DNA from: Niallia endozanthoxylica
GTDB taxonomy: Bacteria > Bacillota > Bacilli > Bacillales > Cytobacillaceae
Length of the DNA stretch: 64,000 bases
Direction of reading: 5' to 3'
Assembly: GCF_008710145.1 (NCBI RefSeq)
Contig: NZ_VYKL01000018.1
Span: forward strand, 124,001 to 188,000
Below the pieces are notes generated by a model. That model saw only the letters and a program-made list of their open reading frames with translations, was not told where the DNA came from and did not search any database. The translations under genes and the position numbers were made by a program. Positions 9,560 to 18,215 of this stretch are shown here, in pieces; positions within the stretch are counted from its first letter, which is position 1, and each line of letters opens with the position of its first letter.

Positions 9560-10301
9560 ACTCATAATAAATTTGACTTATATCATACTCTCACCAATTT
9601 TTTATAGGTATTATTCCTTTATGCTTTAAATAGGATTTAGGATTATTATACGTCCTCAATACTATAACTACCGTTGTCATAACCAAAGGTTTTATTTTTC
9701 AATATGATATTTTCAATCCATGCAAACCCTTTGGTAGTCATAAAGAAATAATTATATTTGTCTTACCGAACGGTTCTATCTATATAAAATATTCGCACAC
9801 TCTGTGAAACAATATTTTTCGAGTGGTCACTGTGATAAGTCCTTCATTTTTAAAATCTCACTAAGTTCTCAGAATTAAAGGTATACTCTAAGAGATATAC
9901 GCGAAGTTTTGATCATATTCATGAAAGGTATTTTTTCCTTTATAAGGAACGATGCAAGCTTTTTTATTTACATAATAGGGCTTTATTCCATTCCACACCC
10001 TCAGAATTCTCCAATTTAATGTTAAAAAAGAGTCCCAGATATAGACAAATTTCGGTTGTTGTCTATATCTGGGACTGTTATCTTTTCTTTGACATTACTA
10101 AAGGGAATTTCCAACAGATGTCATATTTTTACTCCATGATTGCCATAAAATTCACCACTTGCTTCCACCCATTTACCAAGTGATGAATCATAGTATTTCT
10201 ATGATATTCTTCTGCTCCATTCATCTTATTCCCTTGTCCATTCTTGACCAGCTTCATAGATTCTCCACCCCAACTAGGAGATTTTCTTGTTTGTACTCCA
10301 G
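9560..10301. other. Gene-free stretch with gene debris and a hairpin
   Basis: No intact gene is seen in these ~740 bases. The left part carries a short protein-like scrap on the minus strand (about 9660-9740). The middle is AT-rich without recognisable signals. The right part holds the 18-bp inverted repeat listed separately. Confidence 0.5.
10031..10076. terminator. Long perfect hairpin (18 bp stem)
   Basis: The arms 10031-10048 and 10059-10076 are exactly complementary with a 10-nt loop; T-rich sequence follows on the plus strand and an A-run precedes. It is downstream of the lipoprotein gene at 10302 and may be its terminator, although the distance (about 225 bp) is large. Confidence 0.5.
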
Positions 10302-10943
10302 CTAATTCATTTGAAAATAGGCCTTTTCTGCTTCCATATACTGTTTGGTATATTGATTAAATTTTTGGATAGTCTCTCCCATGTCTTGGGTGCGTTGATT
10401 AATTTCTGTAATCTGTTCATTAAGACTTTCTAGGTTTATGTTTTCCTCTTTAAACTGTTGATAAAATGTATTTTGTATTTTTAAGTTTTCAAGGTAGTTT
10501 TCAAAAAAGCTATCTATCAATTTCTTTCGTTCCTTCATAACCGTTAGCAGCTTTGTTGCTTGATTCTTTTGATCATCATGTTTAATCTTTTTGATATGTT
10601 TCTCAATCTTTGACGACGTTTGATAAGCCTTTTGGAAGTTTTCCTTTGCTTCCTCTACTTCCTGTTGTTGTTTTTTCGTGTATGTAAAGCCTTCTTCAAT
10701 GATTTGGTTAATCTTGTCTTTATCATTGATGTCAAGATTAATCAAATCATTATATAATAACTGCGCATTTTTTCTCATTTCATTTAGTTCTGTCTGATTT
10801 GCAGCGAAATCCTTTTCATACTCTACAGCTTTCTCTAACGTTTTTTGGATGTTAGCTGCCTGTTTTTGATCAGACTGACATCCATTAAGAATAACTATCA
10901 TACTGATAATAATCGCAAATGCTATTAGTAACTGCTTCTTCAA
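10302..10943 (-). CDS. YkyA-like putative cell-wall-binding lipoprotein
   Basis: The 213-residue protein has a lipoprotein signal (hydrophobic residues 5-20, lipobox LNGC with Cys22) and a long helical, coiled-coil-like domain to the C-terminus. Composition, length and layout match the YkyA family of Bacillus, described as a putative cell-wall-binding lipoprotein whose function is unknown. The start is a TTG at 10941-10943 behind a GGGGG-rich site. The polysaccharide deacetylase gene lies 30 bp upstream on the same strand, so the two are probably co-transcribed envelope genes. Confidence 0.75.
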   Translation of the reverse strand: MKKQLLIAFAIIISMIVILNGCQSDQKQAANIQKTLEKAVEYEKDFAANQTELNEMRKNAQLLYNDLINLDINDKDKINQIIEEGFTYTKKQQQEVEEAKENFQKAYQTSSKIEKHIKKIKHDDQKNQATKLLTVMKERKKLIDSFFENYLENLKIQNTFYQQFKEENINLESLNEQITEINQRTQDMGETIQKFNQYTKQYMEAEKAYFQMN

Positions 10944-10973
10944 ACATCTTTACCCCCTGCTGCTAAAATGGAA

Positions 10974-11885
10974 TTAGTTAACAGAACGACATTGCCCATC
11001 ACAGGAAAAGGTCAATGGCGGCATATCGTCAGTCAGTATTTTCGTTTCATAGCCTTGTTCCTTTATATAGGAAAGTAGTTTGGGCAAGTGTTTGACTGTT
11101 TCTTTTGTGTCATGTAGCAGGACCACTGGGGTTATCCCTGATTCTTCTATTTTTTGTATTCCTTGGATTGTATGTTGGACATATTGTGAATCACTGAACT
11201 TCCAGTCGAAGCTATCTACATTCCAATCCCAAACCTTAAAGTCATTTTGGTCTAGTACATAACGCATACCTTCTGTTAAATAAGGGAAACTTCCATAAGG
11301 AAGACGAACAAGTTCAGAACGTACTCCCGTTATATCTTCTAGTATCTCCTGCGTTTCTATCATTTCTTCTGATGGAGCAGAGTGGCTGTTATAAATTTTC
11401 TTTACATCATGCGTCATACCATGCAGTCCTAGTGCAGAGCCTTCCTTTTCCATACGTTTCACAACTTCTGGATATTCTTGTATTTTTGGACCAATCATGA
11501 AAAATGTTGCTTTCATCTGATAATCATTTAAGATGTCCAATAATTCGTCTGAAACATTGGTTGGCCCATCATCAAATGTAAGATAGATGGCATGATTCTG
11601 TTGATCCAGCTTATTTTGCTTAGCGGTTTCTTTCTTTCTAGCCTCTTCTCTTTTTTCCGCTTCCTTTTCCACGATTGATTGGCTTAATGTTGAATCTGAA
11701 AAAGCCGCTACGGGCTCTGTGGAAAATGATATCATTTCTATCGTGTTCTCAATGTTAGTAGCATTTCCCTTTTCTGCCTTCATTTCCTTATTGCCAACCA
11801 GTCCAGATAACAGGACTATGATAATGGTTAAAAGTATGGAAACGGCAATTTTTCCCCTCCTGTTTAGTCTCCTGCGCCTACGCAC
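10974..11885 (-). CDS. Polysaccharide deacetylase (carbohydrate esterase family 4)
   Basis: The 303-residue protein has an N-terminal membrane anchor (about 12-30) after an Arg-rich start, a variable linker, and a NodB-type deacetylase domain (about 95-290). Visible motifs are TFDDGP (metal and catalytic Asp), LHGMTHD (the usual H-x3-H is seen here as H-x3-H in HGMTH), RLPYGSFP, WDWNVDSFDW and the C-terminal LLHD. Such enzymes remove acetyl groups from cell-wall glycans such as peptidoglycan, outside the membrane. The GTG start at 11883-11885 has a GGGGGGAT site. It precedes the YkyA-like gene by 30 bp. Confidence 0.88.
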   Translation of the reverse strand: MRRRRRLNRRGKIAVSILLTIIIVLLSGLVGNKEMKAEKGNATNIENTIEMISFSTEPVAAFSDSTLSQSIVEKEAEKREEARKKETAKQNKLDQQNHAIYLTFDDGPTNVSDELLDILNDYQMKATFFMIGPKIQEYPEVVKRMEKEGSALGLHGMTHDVKKIYNSHSAPSEEMIETQEILEDITGVRSELVRLPYGSFPYLTEGMRYVLDQNDFKVWDWNVDSFDWKFSDSQYVQHTIQGIQKIEESGITPVVLLHDTKETVKHLPKLLSYIKEQGYETKILTDDMPPLTFSCDGQCRSVN

Positions 11886-12231
11886 GTTCTATCCCCCCAT
11901 TAGTTTTTTATCTATCTACAAATAGAATGATATATCTACAAATTTCGCAATAAAGATATCATTATACTATTTTGTCAGCTAGGTCTGATTCTTCCTATTG
12001 AAACACTGTATATTTTATAACAGTACTTTTATTTTGGTATATATTCAAACATTATCATTATGACAAACTATTGATTTAAGTTCAAATAAGATGATTACTA
12101 AATTTTGGAATACTTTATTGTCAATGTAAGTAAAGGGTAGATTTAAAAAAAACGAGTGCTGTTCCTTCGTAAAAGAAAGTACTCGTTTGTGTAGGTATCC
12201 TTTTCACATTCTGTATCGTTTGCATTTACTT
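11886..12231. other. Intergenic region with terminator of the gene at 12232
   Basis: No coding sequence is seen. An imperfect hairpin with 8-bp outer arms (12150-12157 and 12181-12188) is followed on the minus strand by a T-run and probably ends the membrane-protein gene. The rest is AT-rich and should carry the promoter of the deacetylase gene, but I could not pick convincing -35 and -10 boxes. Confidence 0.5.
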
Positions 12232-13083
12232 TTATTCGCTTTTGTTACTCGATGATTCATAAACTAATTTTCTATAAAATTCAGCAGTCCTTAGAACCAT
12301 TGCATAGATGGTAAGTAAAACAGGTATCTCTTTTACTTTTAGCATTCGTTTTTTCAACAACGTTATATCTATAACAAACATGAGAATAAGAACTTGACAT
12401 TGGGAAACATAGCTTCTTTCCTTCATCTTCCATGCAGAAAATAAAGAAATGAAAAGTCCCACTAATGGTGCTAATTTAAAGTGCTCCTTCCACGTCAAAA
12501 ATGGAGGGAACCCCAATCGGATTTTCCTAAATACTGCAAAAGCGAATATCGTATTCATCCATGTTAGTTGAATTAAATGAAAGAAAGATATAAATAAAAT
12601 GAAAGGATTTCTTTTATTAAGTTGTTCGTACCACTTATCATTGATAAAAAAGGATAATAAAATCGTAAGAAATGTATACCCTGTTCTCCACCAGTTATTT
12701 TTAAATATACCCAAAAATATAAATAGCTTTTCAATTAGAACAAAATATAAACCGAATAACAACTTTATTTTCCATCCTAATTGATAAACGGTAATAAATA
12801 AGGCTGTTACTGGAACGTAAAAAAGTTGAGACCAAATAGATCCAAATATTTTATCTAAATTCTTATTTTTAAAGAAATTTGGTTTATAAACATACCCATC
12901 TAATAGTGCAACAACAATATACTCAAATGTATAAGCGAAACCAGCGTAATTTAATAATAAAACAGTATGTTTCTTCCTATCTTTACTTTTATACATTGAC
13001 AAGATTAAAAGTAGGATATGAATCATTCCTAAAATAATAAAAGGGTATTTATGTTGCTGTCGATTCAGTTTCAAAAAATCCAC
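12232..13083 (-). CDS. Multi-spanning membrane protein of unknown function
   Basis: The 283-residue protein has about eight hydrophobic segments (near 14-31, 43-60, 88-105, 110-125, 132-148, 160-185, 205-222 and 233-248) joined by short basic loops, and no signal peptide or soluble domain. The pattern resembles small uncharacterised Bacillus integral membrane proteins (CBO0543-like), but I cannot assign a function or a firm family. The GTG start at 13081-13083 is the first codon of the frame that fits a weak GGA site. A terminator hairpin lies downstream and the thermonuclease gene upstream. Confidence 0.7.
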   Translation of the reverse strand: MDFLKLNRQQHKYPFIILGMIHILLLILSMYKSKDRKKHTVLLLNYAGFAYTFEYIVVALLDGYVYKPNFFKNKNLDKIFGSIWSQLFYVPVTALFITVYQLGWKIKLLFGLYFVLIEKLFIFLGIFKNNWWRTGYTFLTILLSFFINDKWYEQLNKRNPFILFISFFHLIQLTWMNTIFAFAVFRKIRLGFPPFLTWKEHFKLAPLVGLFISLFSAWKMKERSYVSQCQVLILMFVIDITLLKKRMLKVKEIPVLLTIYAMVLRTAEFYRKLVYESSSNKSE

Positions 13084-13180
13084 TTCCGTTTTTTTAGATT
13101 TATATTAGTCATATCATCTGTCCATACATATATATTTCACTAACCTGCTCTGTTCATGCAAACAAGGACCAATGATGAAA

Positions 13181-13241
13181 AATGAAAGAGCCTAAAATAG
13201 ACAAGTGTTTGTGACTTCCTGTCTACTTAGGCTCTTTCATT
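13181..13241 (-). terminator. Terminator after the thermonuclease gene
   Basis: Long inverted repeat: AATGAAAGAGCCTA at 13181-13194 pairs with its complement ending at 13241, and a second pairing (tagaca/tgtcta) continues inward. It lies immediately beyond the stop at 13259 on the minus strand. Confidence 0.7.
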
Positions 13242-13258
13242 TAGCTTTTTCTAATCGA

Positions 13259-14131
13259 CTATCTCTGACTGGATCGAAAACCAGCTTGTTCTGCTTCTTC
13301 TCGGCTGCAAAAATATTTCTCGCCTTGAGAAGGATCAATTTGTGTTACTTCATAGTATTGCTGACCTGGCATGTGATAAATTTTGTCCCCTCTAGAAGAA
13401 ATATTGCCTTTAATCTTACAATCCCCTGATGGCAGTACAGCTGATTGATTTTGGTTATTCGTTTCGCTTTGATTTCCTTCAATGATTTCCTTATGAAATC
13501 CGTCTTCCTGGGCGTAATTCTCCACACTCCAAATCCCAATCCCCTTTTCTTGAGCTTCTTTCTGTATCGCATAATATTGGTCTACATATTTGGTGTTTGG
13601 TACATAGACATACGCTACTCTTGCTAAGCCATTTCGCAGTAATTCTTCCTGTACGCTCTTTCCATCAATATATAGGTAATACAGCAGCCGGCCATACTTA
13701 TCCCGGTCACTGACATCTTTTTCAAGTTGAACCGTCTTTCCTTCTAACATTTTCTTCGTAAAAGCTTTCGCTTCTTGTCCAAAGGGTTGTTCACCAAGGC
13801 GAGGATGGTTGGTTTCAGGGGTGTCTACTAGTAAAAAACGGACCGCTTCGACTTGGTCATTTATTCTTACCTTAATCGTATCACCATCAGTGACAGATAC
13901 TACTTCTGCATCAAATGTATGAATATCGGAAGGCTGTTCTGTTTCTGTCATTATTTCTTCTTCTTTAATAGGTTCCTTAGCGGTTCTATCTGGTACGGAT
14001 TCCTCTTGTGGTTCCATTTCCGTATTTGTTTCTTCTTTTTTCACGACATTTAAGTCTTCACTTCCATTTCCGCATCCAAACAATACTATTGTGGAGAGCA
14101 AAAGGGACATTATGAATCTAATATTTTTCAA
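13259..14131 (-). CDS. Thermonuclease-family (SNase-like) lipoprotein
   Basis: The 290-residue protein has a lipoprotein signal (lipobox ending in Cys20), a Glu/Thr-rich linker, then a staphylococcal-nuclease domain (about 73-210). Visible are VTDGDTIKV (calcium-binding Asp), RFLLVDTPE (catalytic Arg and Glu) and DKYGRLL (second catalytic Arg). The C-terminal ~60 residues (CKIKGNISSRGDKIYHMPG and two further Cys-flanked stretches) form the small domain often found after such nucleases. It should sit outside the membrane and degrade nucleic acid. The start is a TTG at 14129-14131 with AAAGGAG nine bases upstream. Confidence 0.88.
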   Translation of the reverse strand: MKNIRFIMSLLLSTIVLFGCGNGSEDLNVVKKEETNTEMEPQEESVPDRTAKEPIKEEEIMTETEQPSDIHTFDAEVVSVTDGDTIKVRINDQVEAVRFLLVDTPETNHPRLGEQPFGQEAKAFTKKMLEGKTVQLEKDVSDRDKYGRLLYYLYIDGKSVQEELLRNGLARVAYVYVPNTKYVDQYYAIQKEAQEKGIGIWSVENYAQEDGFHKEIIEGNQSETNNQNQSAVLPSGDCKIKGNISSRGDKIYHMPGQQYYEVTQIDPSQGEKYFCSREEAEQAGFRSSQR

Positions 14132-14473
14132 TCTTTCTCACTCCTTTGTTTCTCATTCATAGTACCATTATGCTATTTATAAAAAAAGCACTTTTAAAAT
14201 AGTTTGAATAGTAGTTATGTTGATAAACTAGTGAGCAAAAAATCAATAATGCCCTTTGTTTTTTTCAAAGGTTTGTCAATTTTACAGGCAATCTAGGAGA
14301 GAGTGAATTAAATTGTTCATTCTTGAGTGTTTTTACTCTATCTGTCATCCTCTCCTCTTATCGTCGTTCTATTTTATAATCTAATAGACCACTATAAATT
14401 TCAGATTAAAATATTCCCTAACTACTTTTCCGAAAATTTTGATTATTGTGTAATTAGCACGTTGTGTAGTATT
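14132..14473. other. Intergenic region without a gene
   Basis: No coding sequence is seen. The right part (about 14407-14473) shares a degenerate block, with an exact 16-base core at 14445-14460, with 42441-42518 (see findings). Confidence 0.5.
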
Positions 14474-14507
14474 AAAAAACTGATTTCAAATTTGAAATCA
14501 GTTTTTT
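14474..14507. terminator. Perfect 34-nt palindrome, terminator of the gene at 14573
   Basis: The two 17-nt halves (14474-14490, 14491-14507) are exactly complementary, with an A6 run at one end and T6 at the other. It lies 66 bp after the stop at 14573 and can act on both strands. Confidence 0.65.
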
Positions 14508-14572
14508 AATTATTTTAGACGAGTGGTTTAATGCAGTTCTATATAATTGATATAAAGCCTTGTCTTCTGATA

Positions 14573-15253
14573 TTAAAAGGCGACTTTCAATCGGTTTGTT
14601 AAAATATCTGTGAATTTTCTCTTTAAGAAATCATTTTGATAGATGTCATTTGAAGCTAATTGCAGAAATTCATTTTTCGTCAAGCCAATATCATCTTCTA
14701 ATGATTCAATCCCTAAGTCTTCTTCATAAGTCTTTACAATAAAGTCAGCTGCTTCCTTTGGTGAACGGAAGATATGAAAGGTCAAGGACACCCCAATGGA
14801 CTCTTCCCAATTCTCATTAAAACCAGTTGTCCATTGCTTCAGCTCCTCAAGGCATGCAGCATCATCTTTCTCCCATAGTTCCTCTAAATTATAATAAAAA
14901 TGTTCCATTTTCGTAATAAGATCCATCTTTTCTGGGTACTTTTCTTTATATTCATCTAGAACATCATCTAAATCCTCTTGGAAGTAGTACAGATACTCAG
15001 TTTCCTGTTGAATGAGGCCGATAAATGCAGTCGGCAAATAGATAAACTTTAAAAAGCCAATCACACTCTTTACATTAGGATAAACAGCCCAAGCCACTTC
15101 TGCCTGATTACTATAAGAATTTAAAATAACGGGACTGATAATAACGGAATCCCGACTAATTGGTTGATTCTCAAATAATCCGCTCCAAAATGTTTCATTC
15201 TGACTAATTTTTGTTCTCCAATAATCAAAAATGGAGTATTTACTCTGTTTCAT
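14573..15253 (-). CDS. Hypothetical protein with a C-terminal copy elsewhere in the window
   Basis: The 226-residue soluble acidic protein begins MKQSKYSIFDYWRTKIS with a strong GGAGG site. There is no signal peptide, membrane helix or motif I recognise; it is predicted mixed alpha/beta in the first half and helical in the second. Its last ~15 codons plus stop (14576-14624) recur, degraded, at 52771-52815, so related genes have been or are present elsewhere in the genome. Function is unknown. Confidence 0.7.
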   Translation of the reverse strand: MKQSKYSIFDYWRTKISQNETFWSGLFENQPISRDSVIISPVILNSYSNQAEVAWAVYPNVKSVIGFLKFIYLPTAFIGLIQQETEYLYYFQEDLDDVLDEYKEKYPEKMDLITKMEHFYYNLEELWEKDDAACLEELKQWTTGFNENWEESIGVSLTFHIFRSPKEAADFIVKTYEEDLGIESLEDDIGLTKNEFLQLASNDIYQNDFLKRKFTDILTNRLKVAF

Positions 15254-15646
15254 AATTCCTCCAATAAAATTTCATATAATCGTACATAGTTTAGCCAATT
15301 ATTTAAAATACCATTAATTTTATCCCCCTAATTGGCCCTTATCGAACGAACTGTAATTATGTCATTTTTTATATAACTATTCTACTACTTTTTGTTATAA
15401 AACATATCGTTTTAGTCGGCATTTTAAATAGCTAGACATGCGTATGATAAGAAAAAGAAAAAGACGTCTCCCATCATGTATATCTGTTGGGGCAGATATA
15501 CATGATGGGAGACGTTCCTAATAAAGAAACTTTGATTATTATATCAGGTACCGCAAAAAAGTAATAAACGAAACTTATCCAATCAGTAAACCTAGAAACC
15601 TTTCAGTGTTTTAAATATTATTCTTAGTTTTATAGAGAATACTCCC
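15254..15646. other. Intergenic region with the AraC-gene terminator
   Basis: No coding sequence is seen in these 393 bases apart from the long hairpin at 15464-15515. The left half should carry the promoter of the gene at 14573-15253; no clear boxes were found. Confidence 0.5.
15464..15515. terminator. Perfect 23-bp hairpin downstream of the AraC-type gene
   Basis: Arms 15464-15486 and 15493-15515 match exactly with a 6-nt loop, preceded by an A-rich stretch. On the minus strand it lies about 130 bp after the regulator's stop, consistent with a strong terminator closing the sugar locus. Confidence 0.6.
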
Positions 15647-16528
15647 CTAGCTAATCCCTTCCCCTTCGCTTAGTTTTTTTCGAAAAACACTAGGCGATTG
15701 TCCAAGGTTTTTCTTGAAGAATCGGCTGAAATGGGCTTCACTTTCGAAACCGCATTGATTAGATAAATCCTTGATGCTTACGTTTGGATACATTTTCATC
15801 AGATGGAGAACCTGGGTTAATCGATATTGCATTAAGTACTCCATAATTGTATAGCCGGTTTGTTCTTTAAACAAATGGACCAAATAAGATTTACTAATAT
15901 TGACTTCCTTTTCGATGTCCTCTAACTGGATTTTTTTATTATAATGATTTTGTATATACGTAGCAATTTGTTGAATATAAATATTTTTTTCATCTAATAT
16001 GATCGCTGCATCCGTGATGATATACTTATGCAATTTATGGATCGAAAGAAGCAGCTCCACTACCACCACTTTTAATTCATTCTCTTTTTCTAATGAAACA
16101 GGGAGCTTAAGCAAATCCTCTATTTTCACAACGAGATTAATGAGATCCTCTGTCGGTTCCCCATTATTGGTTCGATAGATGGTATAGTGATTCTTCTTGA
16201 ATGGATCTAAAAGATAGTCACTTTGAAGAAAGTTCAAAAGCGGCTCAATCCATTCCGGGGAAAACTGAACAATACTCCGGTCGTAAAGGTTTTTGTCCCC
16301 TAGAACCGAGGGCTTATGTAATTTACTCCCATCCATCACAATCATATCCCCTGGCAATAGCTCATAAATTTTATTATCAATTAAATAGGTGCATTTTCCT
16401 TGATGGAAAATAAACACTTCATAATGAACATGAGTGTGAAAGCCTGGATCCCGAGAGATCCCTTTTTGGTGTGCAATAGAAAATAATGTGTATTTGCGAG
16501 GGTTTGGGGGGTCAATCCGTTTGTCCAT
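15647..16528 (-). CDS. AraC-family transcriptional regulator of the sugar locus
   Basis: The 293-residue protein has an N-terminal cupin-type sensing domain (about 15-90, with the HTHVHYEVFIFHQGKC stretch) and a C-terminal AraC DNA-binding domain with two helix-turn-helix motifs (about 190-285; ISKSYLVHLFKEQTGYT and CGFESEAHFSRFFKKNLGQSP). It follows the GPH transporter and GH2 genes on the same strand, so it most likely senses their sugar substrate and controls the locus. A terminator at 16606-16629 separates it from the transporter, so it may have its own promoter in 16529-16605. ATG start with GAGGAG eleven bases upstream. Confidence 0.88.
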   Translation of the reverse strand: MDKRIDPPNPRKYTLFSIAHQKGISRDPGFHTHVHYEVFIFHQGKCTYLIDNKIYELLPGDMIVMDGSKLHKPSVLGDKNLYDRSIVQFSPEWIEPLLNFLQSDYLLDPFKKNHYTIYRTNNGEPTEDLINLVVKIEDLLKLPVSLEKENELKVVVVELLLSIHKLHKYIITDAAIILDEKNIYIQQIATYIQNHYNKKIQLEDIEKEVNISKSYLVHLFKEQTGYTIMEYLMQYRLTQVLHLMKMYPNVSIKDLSNQCGFESEAHFSRFFKKNLGQSPSVFRKKLSEGEGIS

Positions 16529-16605
16529 TTTTCTAAAGTTCTCCTCATTTTCTTGGTCATTTCATGTTTTAGATTACCCAAACTTTACTAACGGATACAA
16601 AAAAA

Positions 16606-16629
16606 GATGAAGGAACTCTATCCTTCATC
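16606..16629 (-). terminator. Terminator after the GPH transporter gene
   Basis: The 9-bp arms (16606-16614 and 16621-16629) have a 6-nt loop and a T-run follows on the minus strand. It lies 12 bp beyond the transporter stop. Confidence 0.7.
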
Positions 16630-16640
16630 CTTGCAAAAAA

Positions 16641-18116
16641 TTATTCTGATTCATGACCTAAATCTTTTTGTACCTTGTTAAGGGTCTTTTTATCTAAATT
16701 GTAGACAAATAATAACGCTAAAATAATTAAAATAAATCCAACAATTGGGAAACCTACAGATAAATTTTTAATCCCTGTTGCAGATTCAGCTGTCCAAGTA
16801 GCAGCATCGTTTAATTTTAACGTTGGCAGTAAAAAGGCAATCGTAGCTGGAACAACGGAAGAACCTAGACCTTGACCTACTTTACGGACCATAGAATACA
16901 TGGAATACACGGAACCTTCATTTCGCTTTCCTGTTTTCCATTCTTGATAATCAATCGCATCGGAAACCATTGCCCATGTGTACATAACTAAACCGAACGA
17001 GAAGACACTTGCAAGTCCTTGTAATCCAAGCCAAACAAACGGATTAGAAATAGGTGCAATGAGCATCACCAGATAAATGGCAATGGAAACAATCATCGGA
17101 TAAACAATGATCTCTTTCTTACCAAAACGAGAGACAAGTTTATTACCAACTGTCGCTCCCAAAACCATTGGAATTAAAGTAAGGATAATCGTATAGGAAT
17201 TCAAGCTTCCATCATTGAAATACATTTGGAACGTTAATGAATTTAACTGCATGGCACCATTTACAAATAAAATTTGCGCCAATGCAACTAATGTAAGACC
17301 TAGCATGGCTCGATTTTTAAAGAAATGAAGAATCGTTTCAATGAAGCTGTATTTTTCTTCCTTACTGTTTTCTTTATTTACATGAATGATTCGTTCTTCG
17401 GTATTCTTATAAAGCGCGATATAACAGATGATAGCTAAAAATCCAGTGACAATCGTGATGGGGAACATCATGTCCCCTTGGAAAATGCTTTTTGATTCGC
17501 CGTCAACCACCATATCTGCATAAATCACCATTGGAATGAAAATTCCGTACAGAATGTTCGGAACGAAACCGCCAATACTTCTAGCTGTTGAAAGAGCTGT
17601 CCGCTGTGATGGTTTAGAAGTCATAACAGAACTTAACGCGCCATAAGGAACATTGACAAATGTGTAAAGAAGATCCCATAAGATATAGCTTCCGGCAAAT
17701 AATACAAGCTTGGCACTGTAAGACCAATCAGAGGCATCGATAAACATAATTGACATGGTAAAGGCTAGGAATGGAGCCATCCGAATAATCCATGGTTTAA
17801 ATTTATCATTTGTTTTTAAGCGGAAGCGGTCAATGAGCATCCCAATCAGCGGATCATTCACTCCATCTAAAATTTTAGCGATTAAAATTATAAGTGCATA
17901 ATGAGTTAATTCAATTCCAATAAACTGAGTGAAAAAGATAAACATATACATATTGACTAAGTCAAAACTGAAGTTTCCGCCTAAATCCCCCATAAAATAA
18001 CCGAAAATATCACGTTTTCCAAAAGGACGCTTTGAGGTATCATAGGTGGTTGACTTCGTTCTTCCATTTGTTTCTGTTACCCCTTGAGTTTCTTTTACAG
18101 CTGTTTGTACCGTCAT
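16641..18116 (-). CDS. GPH-family (glycoside-pentoside-hexuronide) cation symporter
   Basis: The 491-residue protein has about twelve membrane helices and the early FGYFMGDLGGNFSFDLVN and later GVNDPLIGMLIDR motifs typical of the GPH (MelB/UidB/XynB-type) family. These carriers bring glycosides into the cell with a cation. Gene order GH2 hydrolase, transporter, AraC regulator indicates uptake and cleavage of the same glycoside; the exact sugar cannot be read from the sequence. ATG start with GGGAGGG six bases upstream. A cre box lies 18 bases upstream of the start codon, pointing to CcpA control. Confidence 0.87.
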   Translation of the reverse strand: MTVQTAVKETQGVTETNGRTKSTTYDTSKRPFGKRDIFGYFMGDLGGNFSFDLVNMYMFIFFTQFIGIELTHYALIILIAKILDGVNDPLIGMLIDRFRLKTNDKFKPWIIRMAPFLAFTMSIMFIDASDWSYSAKLVLFAGSYILWDLLYTFVNVPYGALSSVMTSKPSQRTALSTARSIGGFVPNILYGIFIPMVIYADMVVDGESKSIFQGDMMFPITIVTGFLAIICYIALYKNTEERIIHVNKENSKEEKYSFIETILHFFKNRAMLGLTLVALAQILFVNGAMQLNSLTFQMYFNDGSLNSYTIILTLIPMVLGATVGNKLVSRFGKKEIIVYPMIVSIAIYLVMLIAPISNPFVWLGLQGLASVFSFGLVMYTWAMVSDAIDYQEWKTGKRNEGSVYSMYSMVRKVGQGLGSSVVPATIAFLLPTLKLNDAATWTAESATGIKNLSVGFPIVGFILIILALLFVYNLDKKTLNKVQKDLGHESE

Positions 18117-18133
18117 TTCTTTCCCTCCCCATA

Positions 18134-18147
18134 TGAAAGTGCTTTCA
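18134..18147. promoter_or_regulatory. cre site (CcpA operator) upstream of the GPH transporter
   Basis: TGAAAGTGCTTTCA differs by one base from the ideal palindromic cre TGAAAGCGCTTTCA. It lies between the GH2 stop and the transporter start, so glucose repression by CcpA is expected for the transporter. Confidence 0.75.
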
Positions 18148-18215
18148 ATTTGTTCGGCCTTTATGGTGAAAACACTTTTTTTATTCCCCCTCCCAGAAAA
18201 GAGGAAGGGGATATT

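Noticed and set aside
18185..18212. C-rich/G-rich hairpin between GH2 and the transporter as a terminator
   Set aside because: On the minus strand it is followed by A-rich rather than T-rich sequence, so termination there is doubtful.
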